This document shows positions 26,377-35,303 of a DNA stretch of 49,354 nt, piece after piece; position 1 is the first letter of the stretch; the number at the start of each line of letters is the position of its first letter. The notes under the pieces were generated by a model that worked only from the letters and a program-made list of their open reading frames with translations, made no database searches and had not been told where the DNA came from. Origin of the DNA: Thermoleophilia bacterium (GTDB taxonomy: Bacteria > Actinomycetota > Thermoleophilia > BMS3ABIN01). The stretch spans positions 1 to 49,354 of the forward strand of contig JACUUL010000009.1 of NCBI GenBank assembly GCA_014859345.1. Reading direction: 5' to 3'. The translations under genes and the position numbers were made by a program.

Positions 26377-26424
26377 TGAAATTACTGCACATCAAGCAAA
26401 TGAAATTACTGCACATCTAGCAAA
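26377..26424. repeat. Two tandem copies of a 24-bp sequence
   Basis: 26377-26400 and 26401-26424 are identical except for one A/T change; both contain GAAATTACTGCACATC and end AGCAAA. They lie 23 bp before the first gene of the minus-strand operon, where paired operator sites could act, but a simple duplication is equally possible. Confidence 0.8.
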
Positions 26425-26640
26425 ACCCCCGCCCATAGAAAAGGCGCAAGGGCGCACTCTTCCTTGAGGAAGATTAACCATTTCCCTGCATTACTAAACG
26501 CGATGATATTAAGGGATTTGCGCCGTCAAGGCAATTCAGGGCCGGGGATGAGCCTTCCCGGGCAGGGGGATGCTGCCGGGCTGCCTGCGCCAGCTCCCGT
26601 ACTCGGCGCCGGCAACCGGAAGCCGGGATGAGCACTTGTT

Positions 26641-26649
26641 TGCTATACT
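26641..26649 (+). promoter_or_regulatory. Possible extended -10 promoter for fmdB-surE
   Basis: TGCTATACT fits an extended -10 (TGnTATAAT) with no clear -35, about 48 bp before the FmdB-like start. Confidence 0.35.
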
Positions 26650-26696
26650 ATTAATTTGGTTTTCGCACTTTCGTTTTGAAAGGAGGACGAAGGAGT

Positions 26697-26993
26697 TTGC
26701 CTGTTTACGAGTACCGGTGTCTCAAATGCGGACACCAGTTTGAGAAGCTTCAGAACATCACCGACAAGCCCGAGAGCGGTTGCGAGCAGTGCGGCGAACG
26801 GGTAACCAGGATTTTCCACCCGGTGGCCATCCACTTCAAGGGCAGCGGGTTCTATTCCACTGACTACGGCAAAGGCAGGAAGGAAGCTGCCGGCAAGTCC
26901 GACGGCAAGGCTGGCGGCCAGCCAGCGGGCGAAAAGTCCGGCGGCAGGGAAAAACAGCAAGAAAAAAAGACCTCCGCCTCCACGTCAGACTAG
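26697..26993 (+). CDS. FmdB-family zinc-ribbon regulatory-type protein
   Basis: A 98-aa protein starting at TTG 26697, giving PVYEYRCLKCGHQFEKLQ, the invariant opening of the FmdB family; AGGAGG at 26681-26686 supports it. Four Cys in two CxxC pairs (CLKC at 7-10, CEQC at ~30-33) form the zinc ribbon, and FHPVAIHFKGSGFYSTDY is the family C-terminal motif. A Lys/Gly-rich tail follows. FmdB-type proteins were named from a formamidase regulator, but most have unknown roles. surE follows after 12 bp, so the two are probably cotranscribed. Confidence 0.88.
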   Translation: MPVYEYRCLKCGHQFEKLQNITDKPESGCEQCGERVTRIFHPVAIHFKGSGFYSTDYGKGRKEAAGKSDGKAGGQPAGEKSGGREKQQEKKTSASTSD

Positions 26994-27005
26994 GCTGGAG
27001 AAGTC

Positions 27006-27812
27006 GTGAAAGTACTGGTAACAAATGATGACGGCATCACTTCTCCGGGGATTTTCTCGTTAAAAAAGGCGCTGGAGACCGTGGCCGAGGTGGCTGTAAT
27101 TGCCCCGGACCGCAACTGCAGCGCCATCGGCCGGGGCATCACTGTCGGCGAGTCCATGGACGTGGAGGAAATCGCCTTCCCCGATGGCGGGACCGGTTTC
27201 GCGGTCTGCGGCACACCGGTAGACTGTGTGCGCCTCGCTTCTCTTGGCTTCCTCGACTGGCGGCCGGATATGGTGGTTTCAGGCATAAACCTCGGTGTAA
27301 ATCTGGGCGACGACATCACATATTCCGGCACGGTGGCGGCCGCTTTCGAGGGCATAATGCTGGGCATTCCCGCGATCGCGGCTTCCATAGAGCGCAGCCG
27401 TGAACAGGATTACAATTTTGAAACAGTGGCGGATTTCACGGCCAGGCTGGCCGAGAGGATAGTCCAGAACCACCTGCCGGAGAACATCCTGCTGAACATC
27501 AACTCGCCGAACCGGCCCGCGGCCGGTATCCGCGGCGCCGAAGTGACGCATCTGGGCAAACGCATCTACCGCGACCAGCTGGTGGAAGAGGTAGCCGGCG
27601 ACGGCCCGGGGGGACGCAGGCGTTATCACATCTATGGTGACGATCCCTCCTACCACAAGGAGGAGGGCACCGACTTTCACGCGATCAACCTTGACAAGAT
27701 ATCGGTGACGCCGATTCATTTTGCCCTCACGAACGTGGCCGGTCTTAAGGTCATCCGTGACTGGGACCTCGATACCCTCATTGGTCGAAACGCCGGACGG
27801 GTTAATCCATGA
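27006..27812 (+). CDS. surE: 5'/3'-nucleotidase SurE
   Basis: Metal-dependent survival-protein phosphatase that removes phosphate from nucleoside 5'- and 3'-monophosphates. The 268-aa product starts at GTG with MKVLVTNDDG; N7, D8 and D9 supply the metal-binding start. SGINLGVNLGDDITYSGTVAAAFEG follows at ~95-120, the other metal and phosphate-binding loop. Length is normal. It follows the FmdB-like gene by 12 bp, with the HAD phosphatase gene 123 bp downstream. Confidence 0.95.
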   Translation: MKVLVTNDDGITSPGIFSLKKALETVAEVAVIAPDRNCSAIGRGITVGESMDVEEIAFPDGGTGFAVCGTPVDCVRLASLGFLDWRPDMVVSGINLGVNLGDDITYSGTVAAAFEGIMLGIPAIAASIERSREQDYNFETVADFTARLAERIVQNHLPENILLNINSPNRPAAGIRGAEVTHLGKRIYRDQLVEEVAGDGPGGRRRYHIYGDDPSYHKEEGTDFHAINLDKISVTPIHFALTNVAGLKVIRDWDLDTLIGRNAGRVNP

Positions 27813-27935
27813 CCGAGCGGACGCATCATGGCCTTGATCCGGGTCGATGATCAGCCCTAATTTCTGTGGAGCAACAGTCCTGTCATCCTGAAAAGCGAGC
27901 GATTTGCTGATAACCCGCACTGACCTGGTGTCCGC

Positions 27936-28589
27936 GTGAAGCATAATCTGAAAAAAAAGTTCACCGGCTTTTTGTTCGATCTGGACGGCACCCTGATCGA
28001 CACTTCTGAGCTGATCCGGGAATCGTTCCGGCACGCGACGGCCACGGTGCTGGGTGAGCGGCTGGTGGACGAGGTGCTCACCGCCAACGTGGGCCAGCCT
28101 TTGATGACCCAGATGGAGCTGCTCGGAGGATCCGCCAAGGCTCAGGAGCTATACGATACCTACCGCGAGTTCAATCACGCACGTCACGAGGAATTTATCA
28201 GGGAGTATCCGGGCATCGAGGATGTACTTTCCCGGCTCAAGGCCCGGGCAGCCAGGCTGGGCATCGTCACTTCGAAAAGCCGGGAGACGGTGAACATGGC
28301 CTTTGAGAGCATCCCCATCGAACATTACTTCGATACTGTGATAGCCACCGACGACACAGACAACCACAAACCGCATCCCCAACCCCTGCAGCTGGCCCTG
28401 AGGCGGCTGGACCTGGCGCCGGACGAGGCTGTTTATATAGGAGACAGCCCCTTTGATATCAAAGCGGGCCAGGCGGCGGGCATGGCCACGGCCGCCGTGG
28501 GCTGGGGCATGTTCTCTCCGGTGAGGCTGAAGGAGCTGGAGCCTGATTTCTTTCTTGAGAAGCCGGAGGATATACTGAAGCTCGCTTGA
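27936..28589 (+). CDS. HAD-family phosphatase (phosphoglycolate/PpaX-like)
   Basis: A 217-aa HAD-superfamily hydrolase with a GTG start. Motif I is FLFDLDGTLIDT (nucleophile Asp at ~11-13), motif II is the Thr/Ser of GIVTSKSRETV, motif III a Lys in NHKPHPQPL, and motif IV GDSPFDIKAGQAAGM. The helical cap between motifs I and II has the size of phosphoglycolate phosphatases and of the pyrophosphatase PpaX. The true substrate cannot be read from sequence. Gene position after surE may indicate a phosphate-salvage pair; a tetrapyrrole cluster begins 122 bp later. Confidence 0.88.
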   Translation: MKHNLKKKFTGFLFDLDGTLIDTSELIRESFRHATATVLGERLVDEVLTANVGQPLMTQMELLGGSAKAQELYDTYREFNHARHEEFIREYPGIEDVLSRLKARAARLGIVTSKSRETVNMAFESIPIEHYFDTVIATDDTDNHKPHPQPLQLALRRLDLAPDEAVYIGDSPFDIKAGQAAGMATAAVGWGMFSPVRLKELEPDFFLEKPEDILKLA

Positions 28590-28711
28590 CCATCATCATC
28601 CGGTTCAAATAATGTCATCACGCGCAAATCGGGGGCTCTGCCACCAGAATTGTGAACACATCTGGCGGTCTCGGTTTTTGCTGGAACGCAGCACTGACAC
28701 AGAGGTAGCAA

Positions 28712-30259
28712 GTGAATAAAAAATCAGGCAAGGTCTACCTTGTGGGCGCCGGGCCCGGCGATCCCGGGCTCTTTACTCTCAAGGGCGTTGAATGCATGCG
28801 CCGCGCCGACGTCGTCGTCTACGACTACCTGGCGGGAAAGCCGCTGCTAAAGTACGCCTCGCCGGCGGCGGAGCTGATCTACGTGGGCAAAAAGGGCGGC
28901 GACCATACCATGCGGCAGGAGGATATCAACAAACTGCTGGTTGACAAGGGCCTGGCCGGACATACCGTCACCCGTCTGAAGGGCGGCGATTCGTTCATCT
29001 TCGGCCGCGGCGGCGAAGAAGCGATGGCCCTGCGCCAGGCAGGCGTGCCGTTCGAGATAGTGCCCGGCATCTCCTCGGCCTACTCGGTGCCGGCCTACGC
29101 CGGTATTCCGGTGACGCACCGGGGCCTGACAACGGACGTGGCCTTCATCACCGGCCATGAGGACCCCACCAAGGCCGAGTCCACCATCAACTGGGAAAAG
29201 CTTGCCACCGGTGTGGGAACGCTGGTCTTTCTCATGGCGGTCAGGAACCTGCCTTACATCGTGGCGCGGCTGACGGCCAATGGCCGCGATCCCCAGACCC
29301 CGGTGGCGCTGATCCGGTGGGGTACCACGCCCCGGCAGGAGACGCTGACGGGCAGGCTGTCAGATATCGTCGAGCTGGTAAAAGAACGCGGCTTCAGGGC
29401 GCCGGCCATCACCATCGTAGGCGAGGTGGTGCGCCTGAGGGAGAAACTGCACTGGTTCGAGGACAGGCCTCTTTTCGGCAGGCGGGTGGTCGTGACCCGG
29501 TCCCGGGCTCAGGCCAGCGACCTGGTCGAGGCTCTGGCCGAGGCCGGCGCCGAGCCTGTGGAGTTTCCCACCATCAAGGTGGTTCCTCCCGCGGACGGCT
29601 ACGCCCAGCTGGATGCCGCCATCAGCAGGTTGCGGAAGTCGGCTGAGACTGCTTATGACTGGCTGGTGTTTACCAGTGTCAATGGTGTGGAGCATTTCTT
29701 CAGCAGGCTGGGACGCGCGGGCGACGTGCGTGACCTCAAGGGCTTGAAGCTGGGCGCCATCGGGCCTGCCACCGCCGCGGCCCTTAAGTCCAGGGGCTTA
29801 AAGCTCGACTTCGTCCCTGCCGAGTACCGGGCTGAGGCTGTCGTGGAGGGACTTCTAAAGCAGGGAGTCAAGAACAGCCGGGTTCTCATCCCGCGGGCAA
29901 GGGAAGCCCGCGAGGTTTTGCCGGAGAAGCTGGCTGAGGCTGGCGCTGAAGTGGAACTGGCCACTGCCTATGAGACGGTGCTCGATGACAGCGGCGCGAG
30001 TGATATGAAACACATGCTCTCGAGGGGCGAAATTGATATCATTACTTTTACCAGCTCGTCCACGGTAAAAAATTTTGCGGCTCTCCTCGATGGTGACGAT
30101 TTTTCCGCCATTCCCGCGAGCGTTACAGTCGCCTGCATCGGCCCCGTTACGGCTGAGACAGCCAGGGAGCTGGGCATCCGGGTGGATATGGTGGCGCGGG
30201 ATTACACGATTCCGGGACTGGTAGAGGCGCTTATGGACGGCTCTCCCGGGATGACATAG
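28712..30259 (+). CDS. cobA-hemD: Uroporphyrinogen-III methyltransferase / uroporphyrinogen-III synthase fusion
   Basis: A 515-aa fusion. Residues ~5-245 are SUMT (CobA/CysG-C), which adds two methyl groups to uroporphyrinogen III to give precorrin-2: VYLVGAGPGDPGLFTLKG, RLKGGDSFIFGRGGEE, VPGISSAYSVPAYAGIPVTHRG and TGHEDP are all present. Residues ~255-510 are HemD, which closes and inverts ring D of hydroxymethylbilane: it starts LFGRRVVVTRSRAQASDLVE and has FTSVNGVEHFF and FTSSSTVKNF. The GTG start lies in a weak ribosome-site context. The fusion channels product directly to siroheme. It opens the plus-strand tetrapyrrole locus; ahbC follows after 39 bp. Confidence 0.95.
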   Translation: MNKKSGKVYLVGAGPGDPGLFTLKGVECMRRADVVVYDYLAGKPLLKYASPAAELIYVGKKGGDHTMRQEDINKLLVDKGLAGHTVTRLKGGDSFIFGRGGEEAMALRQAGVPFEIVPGISSAYSVPAYAGIPVTHRGLTTDVAFITGHEDPTKAESTINWEKLATGVGTLVFLMAVRNLPYIVARLTANGRDPQTPVALIRWGTTPRQETLTGRLSDIVELVKERGFRAPAITIVGEVVRLREKLHWFEDRPLFGRRVVVTRSRAQASDLVEALAEAGAEPVEFPTIKVVPPADGYAQLDAAISRLRKSAETAYDWLVFTSVNGVEHFFSRLGRAGDVRDLKGLKLGAIGPATAAALKSRGLKLDFVPAEYRAEAVVEGLLKQGVKNSRVLIPRAREAREVLPEKLAEAGAEVELATAYETVLDDSGASDMKHMLSRGEIDIITFTSSSTVKNFAALLDGDDFSAIPASVTVACIGPVTAETARELGIRVDMVARDYTIPGLVEALMDGSPGMT

Positions 30260-30298
30260 AAAGCGCTTCCCGAACGACAAGGAACAGACAGGACAGTC

Positions 30299-31498
30299 AT
30301 GATAGACATCACCCGACTCTACTGCGACCGGGACACTCCCGCCGACGCTCTCCGCTACGGCCACGGCCGAAAGGGGAAGCAGATGGCCGGGGCGCCCAAT
30401 ATTCCCAGGAGGCCCAGGTCGGCCTCGGAGCGCCGCCCCGTGGTAGTCTGGAATACCAGCCGCACCTGCAACCTGAAGTGCGTCCACTGCTACACCGACT
30501 CGGAAGCGAAAAAATACGAGGGGGAGCTCACTACCGAGGAAGGCAAGACCCTTATCGAGGACCTTGCGAGCTTCCAGATCCCGGCGCTGCTGTTCTCTGG
30601 GGGCGAGCCGCTGATGAGAAAGGATCTTTTTGAGCTGGCCGGCTACGCGGCCTCGCTGGGCATCCGTCCCACTCTCTCCACCAACGGCACCCTGATTACG
30701 CTGGAAACGGCCAGGAAGCTCAAGGATATCGGCTTTACCTACGTTGGCATCAGCCTGGATGGCATCGGCGAGGTCAACGACACCTTCCGGGGTCATGAAG
30801 GCGCTTTTAAGAAGACCATGCAGGGCTTTCGCAACTGCGTCGAGGTTGGGCAGCGGGTCGGCCTCAGGCTCACCCTCACCCGCCATAACTATCGCGATCT
30901 GCACAACATCTTTGATTTCATCGAGGCTGAAAACATCGACCGCGCCTGCTTCTATCATCTGGTATATTCCGGCCGCGGCAAGGACACCGATGACCTGACT
31001 CACGAAGAGAGTCGCGACGCCATGGACATCATTCTGGCTCGTACTAAGGATTTCCATGACCGCGGCCTGGAGAAGGACATCCTCACCGTTGACAACCACG
31101 TGGACGGCATTTACCTGTACATGAAGCTCCGCGAAGAAGCGCCGGAGCGGGCCGAGGCGGTCATGAAACTGCTCAGGTGGAACGGCGGCGGCATGTTCAG
31201 TTCAGGCGTGGGAATCGGAGACATCGACTTTCTGGGGAACGTGCACCCGGACCAGTTCTGGATGCACCATACCTTCGGCAACGTGCGGGAGAGGCCTTTC
31301 AGCGTGATCTGGATGGATACCTCTGACCCGGTCATGAAAGGGCTTAAGGACCGCCGCGGACATATCCACGGCCGCTGCCGGTCCTGCAAGTGGTTCGACG
31401 CCTGCGGCGGCGCCATGCGGGCGCGGGCCGATCTCTATTACGGTGATCCGTGGGGCCCGGACCCGGCCTGCTACCTGACCGACGAGGAGATAAGTTAA
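30299..31498 (+). CDS. ahbC: 12,18-didecarboxysiroheme deacetylase (radical SAM, AhbC)
   Basis: Radical SAM enzyme of the siroheme-dependent heme pathway; it removes the two acetate side chains of didecarboxysiroheme to give iron-coproporphyrin III. The 399-aa product has the AhbC-like opening MIDITRLYC ... ADALRYGHG, then the CxxxCxxC cluster at Cys57, 61 and 64 in CNLKCVHCY, FSGGEPLMR (SAM-binding GGE) and ISLDG. The C-terminus carries a SPASM-like Cys set (CRSCKWFDACGG ... DPACYL) for an auxiliary cluster. It is followed at once by ahbD, the next enzyme. Cytoplasmic. Confidence 0.92.
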   Translation: MIDITRLYCDRDTPADALRYGHGRKGKQMAGAPNIPRRPRSASERRPVVVWNTSRTCNLKCVHCYTDSEAKKYEGELTTEEGKTLIEDLASFQIPALLFSGGEPLMRKDLFELAGYAASLGIRPTLSTNGTLITLETARKLKDIGFTYVGISLDGIGEVNDTFRGHEGAFKKTMQGFRNCVEVGQRVGLRLTLTRHNYRDLHNIFDFIEAENIDRACFYHLVYSGRGKDTDDLTHEESRDAMDIILARTKDFHDRGLEKDILTVDNHVDGIYLYMKLREEAPERAEAVMKLLRWNGGGMFSSGVGIGDIDFLGNVHPDQFWMHHTFGNVRERPFSVIWMDTSDPVMKGLKDRRGHIHGRCRSCKWFDACGGAMRARADLYYGDPWGPDPACYLTDEEIS

Positions 31499-31506
31499 AA
31501 GTTTCA

Positions 31507-32616
31507 ATGAGCCATTCCCGCGCGCAGAATGCAAAGCATCCGGCGGGCTCTTCCGGGAAAGGGGCCGCGCCACCGCGCCTGGTGGCCTGGGAGGTCACGC
31601 GCAAGTGCGGCCTCTCCTGCCGTCACTGCCGCGCCGCCGCCAACAAGGGTCCCTATCCGGGTGAGCTTTCCACCGGGAAATGCTTCCAGGTGATCGACGA
31701 GATCGCCGGGGTGGGCCGGCCCATAGTCATCCTCACCGGCGGCGATCCCATGCTGCGCGAAAACATCTACGAGATTGCCAGGTATGGCACGGAAAAAGGC
31801 CTGAAGATGGTCATGTCTCCCTGCGGCACCCTGCTAAATGAGGAGAACGCCTCCCGCCTGAAAGAGGCTGGCATCGACCGCATCAGCATCAGCATCGACG
31901 GCGCGACCGCCCGGACTCACGACGATTTTCGCCGGGTCCCGGGGGCCTTTGCCGATGCCTTGAAAGGTATCACGGAGGCCGGGAAGGCCGGCATCGAGGT
32001 TCAGATTAACACAACCGTGACCAGGGTCAACCTTCCGGAGCTGAAAGACATCCTCCGGCTGGCCATCGATTTGGGGGCAGTTGCTTTCCATCCGTTCCTG
32101 CTGGTGCCCACCGGCCGGGGCAAGGAGCTGGCCGACCAGGAGCTCTCCCCCGAAGAGTACGAAGAGACCCTCAACTGGGTCTACGATCAGCGTGACACGG
32201 TGCCTCTGCATTTCAAGCCCACCTGCGCGCCCCATTACTATCGCATCCTCAGGCAGCGAGCCCATGAAGAAGGGCTGAAGGTAAACCCCCAGACTTTCGG
32301 GATGGATGCCCGCGCCAAGGGATGCCTGGGCGGACAGGGGTTCTGCTTCATATCATACCGGGGAGAAGTGCAGATCTGTGGCTTTCTGGACGTGAAATGC
32401 GGAGACCTGAAGGAGCAAAGCTTCAGTGAGGTTTGGCGCGACTCGCCTGTATTTAAGCAGATGCGCGACCTGGATAGCTACCACGGCCGCTGTGGTTGCT
32501 GCGAGTACCGCCGTTTCTGCGGCGGTTGCCGCGCCCGCGCCTTCGAAGTCACGGGAGATTACCTCGGCGAGGAACCTTTCTGCGTGTACGAGCCGAAGGC
32601 GAGAAAGAAGTCCTGA
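31507..32616 (+). CDS. ahbD: Heme synthase / iron-coproporphyrin III decarboxylase (radical SAM, AhbD)
   Basis: Radical SAM enzyme that oxidatively decarboxylates two propionates of iron-coproporphyrin III to make heme b, the last step of the Ahb route. With ATG 31507 it has 369 aa. The radical SAM cluster is Cys34, 38 and 41 (CGLSCRHC), followed by LTGGDPMLR and SISIDGA. The C-terminal region has two Cys groups, CLGGQGFCFIS ... ICGFLDVKCG and CGCCEYRRFCGGC, consistent with a SPASM auxiliary cluster. A longer frame would overlap ahbC by ~49 bp and has no better ribosome site. The following 440 bp are non-coding with a terminator-like hairpin. Confidence 0.92.
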   Translation: MSHSRAQNAKHPAGSSGKGAAPPRLVAWEVTRKCGLSCRHCRAAANKGPYPGELSTGKCFQVIDEIAGVGRPIVILTGGDPMLRENIYEIARYGTEKGLKMVMSPCGTLLNEENASRLKEAGIDRISISIDGATARTHDDFRRVPGAFADALKGITEAGKAGIEVQINTTVTRVNLPELKDILRLAIDLGAVAFHPFLLVPTGRGKELADQELSPEEYEETLNWVYDQRDTVPLHFKPTCAPHYYRILRQRAHEEGLKVNPQTFGMDARAKGCLGGQGFCFISYRGEVQICGFLDVKCGDLKEQSFSEVWRDSPVFKQMRDLDSYHGRCGCCEYRRFCGGCRARAFEVTGDYLGEEPFCVYEPKARKKS

Positions 32617-32710
32617 AAAAAACTGCCTCGCGGCAGTGAAGCTGGTTTCGCGACAGTCCCGTTCCCTTCAGCATCTCCAGACTCCCGGATAAAGTTGTTT
32701 TCAGTGGACA

Positions 32711-32744
32711 AATGCCCCTGTCCCGATGGGGGCAGATTATTTTT
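32711..32744 (+). terminator. Terminator-like hairpin after ahbD
   Basis: TGCCCC (32713-32718) pairs with GGGGCA (32729-32734) around a 10-nt loop, followed by GATTATTTTT, a T-rich tail. Confidence 0.6.
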
Positions 32745-32869
32745 CAGGATCGCCCCCATCTTCACACCCTGCACCCAGTAAATCTGATAAGCCCTGCTTA
32801 CAAGCTTAATTTATCTCGTCCAGCTGAAAATAAATTAAATATGAGCAACATCGGAATGTTTGAACAATA

Positions 32870-32885
32870 TAGGGGAATTCCCTTA
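32870..32885. promoter_or_regulatory. Palindrome TAGGGG-N4-CCCTTA, possible operator
   Basis: TAGGGGAATTCCCTTA lies just upstream of a possible promoter (-10 at 32909). A near-copy with perfect arms is at 35106-35121, upstream of the first multiheme cytochrome gene. The shared spacing suggests a common dimeric regulator; no regulator gene is in the window. Confidence 0.4.
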
Positions 32886-33056
32886 TTTTGCCGAGGACAT
32901 TTGGCCTTTATAATGACGCAGCGCGTTGGCGGAATATGCGCATGAGATCGTTTTCCATCAGCAATAACCCACAAGTCTGAGCACGATCAAATGGTGTGTG
33001 CGGGCGCTTTGCGGGCGCTATGAGCAAGTTTAAAACGGACAGACAGGAGGCCTCGA

Positions 33057-34970
33057 TTGAGGCGGAGGAGCAGGGGAAGCATCGCAGCGGGCCATAAAGC
33101 CGGCGCTGCCTTGTTTTTTGCGGTTCTGGTCACGGGCCTGCTGATTGCCGGCGCTGCCGGCGCCGCTGATACGCCTGCAATCGTCGGGCTGACATCTCCA
33201 ACACATCCCGACCCGGACGTATGGTACGCCAATAGCTCTCCCGAATTCAGCTGGTCGTCGTCGGGAGATTCGGCTGTGGTCGGCGCCTACAGCACCCAGG
33301 GGGACGCCCGCGGTGTGACCGTGGCCGGAAACCACGCCATCGTGGCTGCCGGCAATGGAGGCCTCCAGATCATAGATATCTCGAATCCGGCGAATCCTTC
33401 CAAGGTGGGCTCCTATAAAACTCCTTCCTATGCCTACGATGTAGCCGTCTCCGCGCAGTATGCTTATGTTGTTTATGGCGTGGGCATGCAGATCTTCGAT
33501 ATCTCCGAGCCCGCGAGTCCAAGGCTCACCAGTACCTATAACACTCCCGGGACAGCCTACGGCGTCCATGTTTCCGGGTCATACGCGCTGGTGGCGGACC
33601 GGTCAGCCGGTCTGCAGATAGTCGATGTGTCGAATCCCCAAAGTCCGGTCCCCGCCGGGACCTTCGATACTCCCGGTTCGGCGATGGACGTGGCGGTCGC
33701 CGGTCAGTACGCGTTCGTCGCTGACGGGGCCGGCGGCCTTCGGATTCTGGACATCTCCGATCCGGCAGGCCCAGAGGCCTGCGGCCTCTACAGGGTCTCC
33801 GGAAACGCGAATGGAGTTGCCGTCTCCGGAAGCCATGCTTTCGTGGCTTATGGCGCCCTCGGTATGCGAATCCTGGACATTTCCAACCCGGCTGCTCCGT
33901 CGCTCACCGGCGCATATAACACTCCCGGAGACGCGCAGTCGGTGACCGTCTCCGGAATGTTCGCCTATGTCGCCGACGGTTCCGCCGGATTACAGATCAT
34001 CGACATCTCGACTCCGGCCAGCCCGGCTCTGGAAAAGGCGCACGACACTCCGGGCATATCTTATGATGTGGACGTATCGGATGGCCGTGCTTATGTGGCT
34101 GACGGTTCATCCGGTCTGCAGATAATAAGTCCGGGCGGTCAGGCATCTGCCTATTCCTATATCCTTGACCAGCAACCGGAAACCGTGCCCGACGAGGTCG
34201 CGGAAGGATCGGCATCGCACGCCGCCTACGCGGATATCCCGGATGGCGAGTGGTATTTCCATGTGAGAGCGGGTGATGAAAGCGGCGACTGGGGACCGGC
34301 CTCGCACCTCAGATTCAGAATCGACACGACTGCTCCCCAGATAACGGATGTCAAACCGTCCGGAACCATCGGGACGGATTCGGCCGTGGTGAGTGCGTAC
34401 TACGCGGATGCCCTCTCCGGAATCGATACCGGCTCGGTGACTGTCAGCCTTGACGGGACGGAACTGAACGGCTGCGACGTGACCGGAAGCGGTGTCAGCT
34501 GCCCGGTTTCCGGCCTGGGGGCAGGTCAGCATGATATTGAAGTAAACGTGGCGGACAATGCCGGAAATGCCGGCGCCGCCCACGGATCATTCGAGGCAGC
34601 AACCGGGGGAAGCATCTGTGGCGAGGTCGATTCTCCCAGGCCCTCATTGACCCTGTCTTTGGCCAGGGCGTACTGGCCAACCTATGCGGATTACACGGAC
34701 AGAAACCTGTCGGTTGAATTCACTTTAAGGAATAATCTCGGTCCTGACGCCCTGGATGTGAATGTAGTCGGCACATATAACACCAGTAGCGTTTCCCTGG
34801 TCACGGAAATGCCTCGTGGCGTGGGCGAGATCTCCCGGAATTCGGAGTCAGCCATGACCCTTGTCTATAACTTGCCGCCTGCAGCGATGTCATTCAAAAC
34901 CACCGTTTACGCGACGGCAAGCAACGAATGCGGCGACATGTTCAGCTATCCCGGGCCCTATGACGGCTAG
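33057..34970 (+). CDS. Secreted seven-repeat LVIVD beta-propeller protein
   Basis: A 637-aa exported protein. The TTG start is set by AGGAGG at 33045-33050. The signal peptide has RRRSR then a hydrophobic core ending AAGAAGAAD. Residues ~80-360 hold seven ~42-residue LVIVD repeats, each ending like GLQIIDISNPANP with a YNTPG turn; seven repeats fit one closed seven-bladed propeller. Then come a short Ig-like segment (WYFHVRAGDESGDWGPASHLRF), another Ig-like stretch (~415-500) and the C-terminal YWPTYADYTDRNLSV domain shared with the gene at 1-534. The single Cys pairs late in the protein may form disulfides. Set between ahbD and multiheme cytochromes, it may scaffold or dock extracellular redox proteins; that is inference. 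Confidence 0.85.
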   Translation: MRRRSRGSIAAGHKAGAALFFAVLVTGLLIAGAAGAADTPAIVGLTSPTHPDPDVWYANSSPEFSWSSSGDSAVVGAYSTQGDARGVTVAGNHAIVAAGNGGLQIIDISNPANPSKVGSYKTPSYAYDVAVSAQYAYVVYGVGMQIFDISEPASPRLTSTYNTPGTAYGVHVSGSYALVADRSAGLQIVDVSNPQSPVPAGTFDTPGSAMDVAVAGQYAFVADGAGGLRILDISDPAGPEACGLYRVSGNANGVAVSGSHAFVAYGALGMRILDISNPAAPSLTGAYNTPGDAQSVTVSGMFAYVADGSAGLQIIDISTPASPALEKAHDTPGISYDVDVSDGRAYVADGSSGLQIISPGGQASAYSYILDQQPETVPDEVAEGSASHAAYADIPDGEWYFHVRAGDESGDWGPASHLRFRIDTTAPQITDVKPSGTIGTDSAVVSAYYADALSGIDTGSVTVSLDGTELNGCDVTGSGVSCPVSGLGAGQHDIEVNVADNAGNAGAAHGSFEAATGGSICGEVDSPRPSLTLSLARAYWPTYADYTDRNLSVEFTLRNNLGPDALDVNVVGTYNTSSVSLVTEMPRGVGEISRNSESAMTLVYNLPPAAMSFKTTVYATASNECGDMFSYPGPYDG

Positions 34971-35303
34971 GGTGGTTGCCGGGCCCCCAAGGTGCCGGGT
35001 TCGGAAGGAATAACTGGTCAGCGGCCAATTGTCAAGATAAGTGGACGGTGGTATGACGTAACGAAACTGTCTTGAATACGGGAAAGATTGACAGCTTTGA
35101 AGAATTAGGGGTTTTCCCCTATGTAAATCCGGAGAGTTGATTCTCATAATCATGAATCGGTAACCATAGCAGAGATAAAGTTTCCATTCGAACCAGGCGC
35201 TATCCCGAGCAATTTTTGGTGAACAGGTAGTAAAAAGTGTGCCTTACAGCTGTGAATTATTTCACGGCTTTTGGCGAATTCGAGATGAAGGAGGTGAAAC
35301 TAT
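34971..35303. other. Intergenic region before the first multiheme cytochrome gene
   Basis: 333 bp without a gene. It carries the perfect palindrome TAGGGG-TTTT-CCCCTA at 35106-35121. The ribosome site at 35289-35297 is strong. No convincing -35/-10 pair was found. Confidence 0.6.
35106..35121. promoter_or_regulatory. Perfect palindrome TAGGGG-N4-CCCCTA, possible operator
   Basis: Perfect 6-bp arms around TTTT, about 183 bp before the hexaheme cytochrome start. It matches the palindrome at 32870-32885 in both arms and spacing. Confidence 0.45.

Larger units (their letters stand above)
26355..26696. other. Divergent intergenic region with a 24-bp tandem repeat
   Basis: 342 bp between the minus-strand dehydratase-like operon and the plus-strand FmdB-like gene. 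It holds two adjacent 24-bp copies at 26377-26424, a small hairpin TCTTCC-TTGA-GGAAGA at 26469-26484 and an extended -10 motif at 26641-26649. No gene seen. Confidence 0.7.
32617..33056. other. Intergenic region before the LVIVD gene: hairpins, palindrome, possible promoter
   Basis: 440 bp without a gene. It holds a small hairpin at 32622-32637 (ACTGCC-TCGC-GGCAGT), a terminator-like hairpin at 32711-32744, a clearly AT-rich stretch at ~32780-32915, a TAGGGG-N4-CCCTTA palindrome at 32870-32885, and a -10 TATAAT at 32909-32914 with TTTTGC 17 bp upstream. Together these suggest transcription of the ahbCD unit ends here and a new regulated promoter starts for the propeller gene. Confidence 0.6.
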
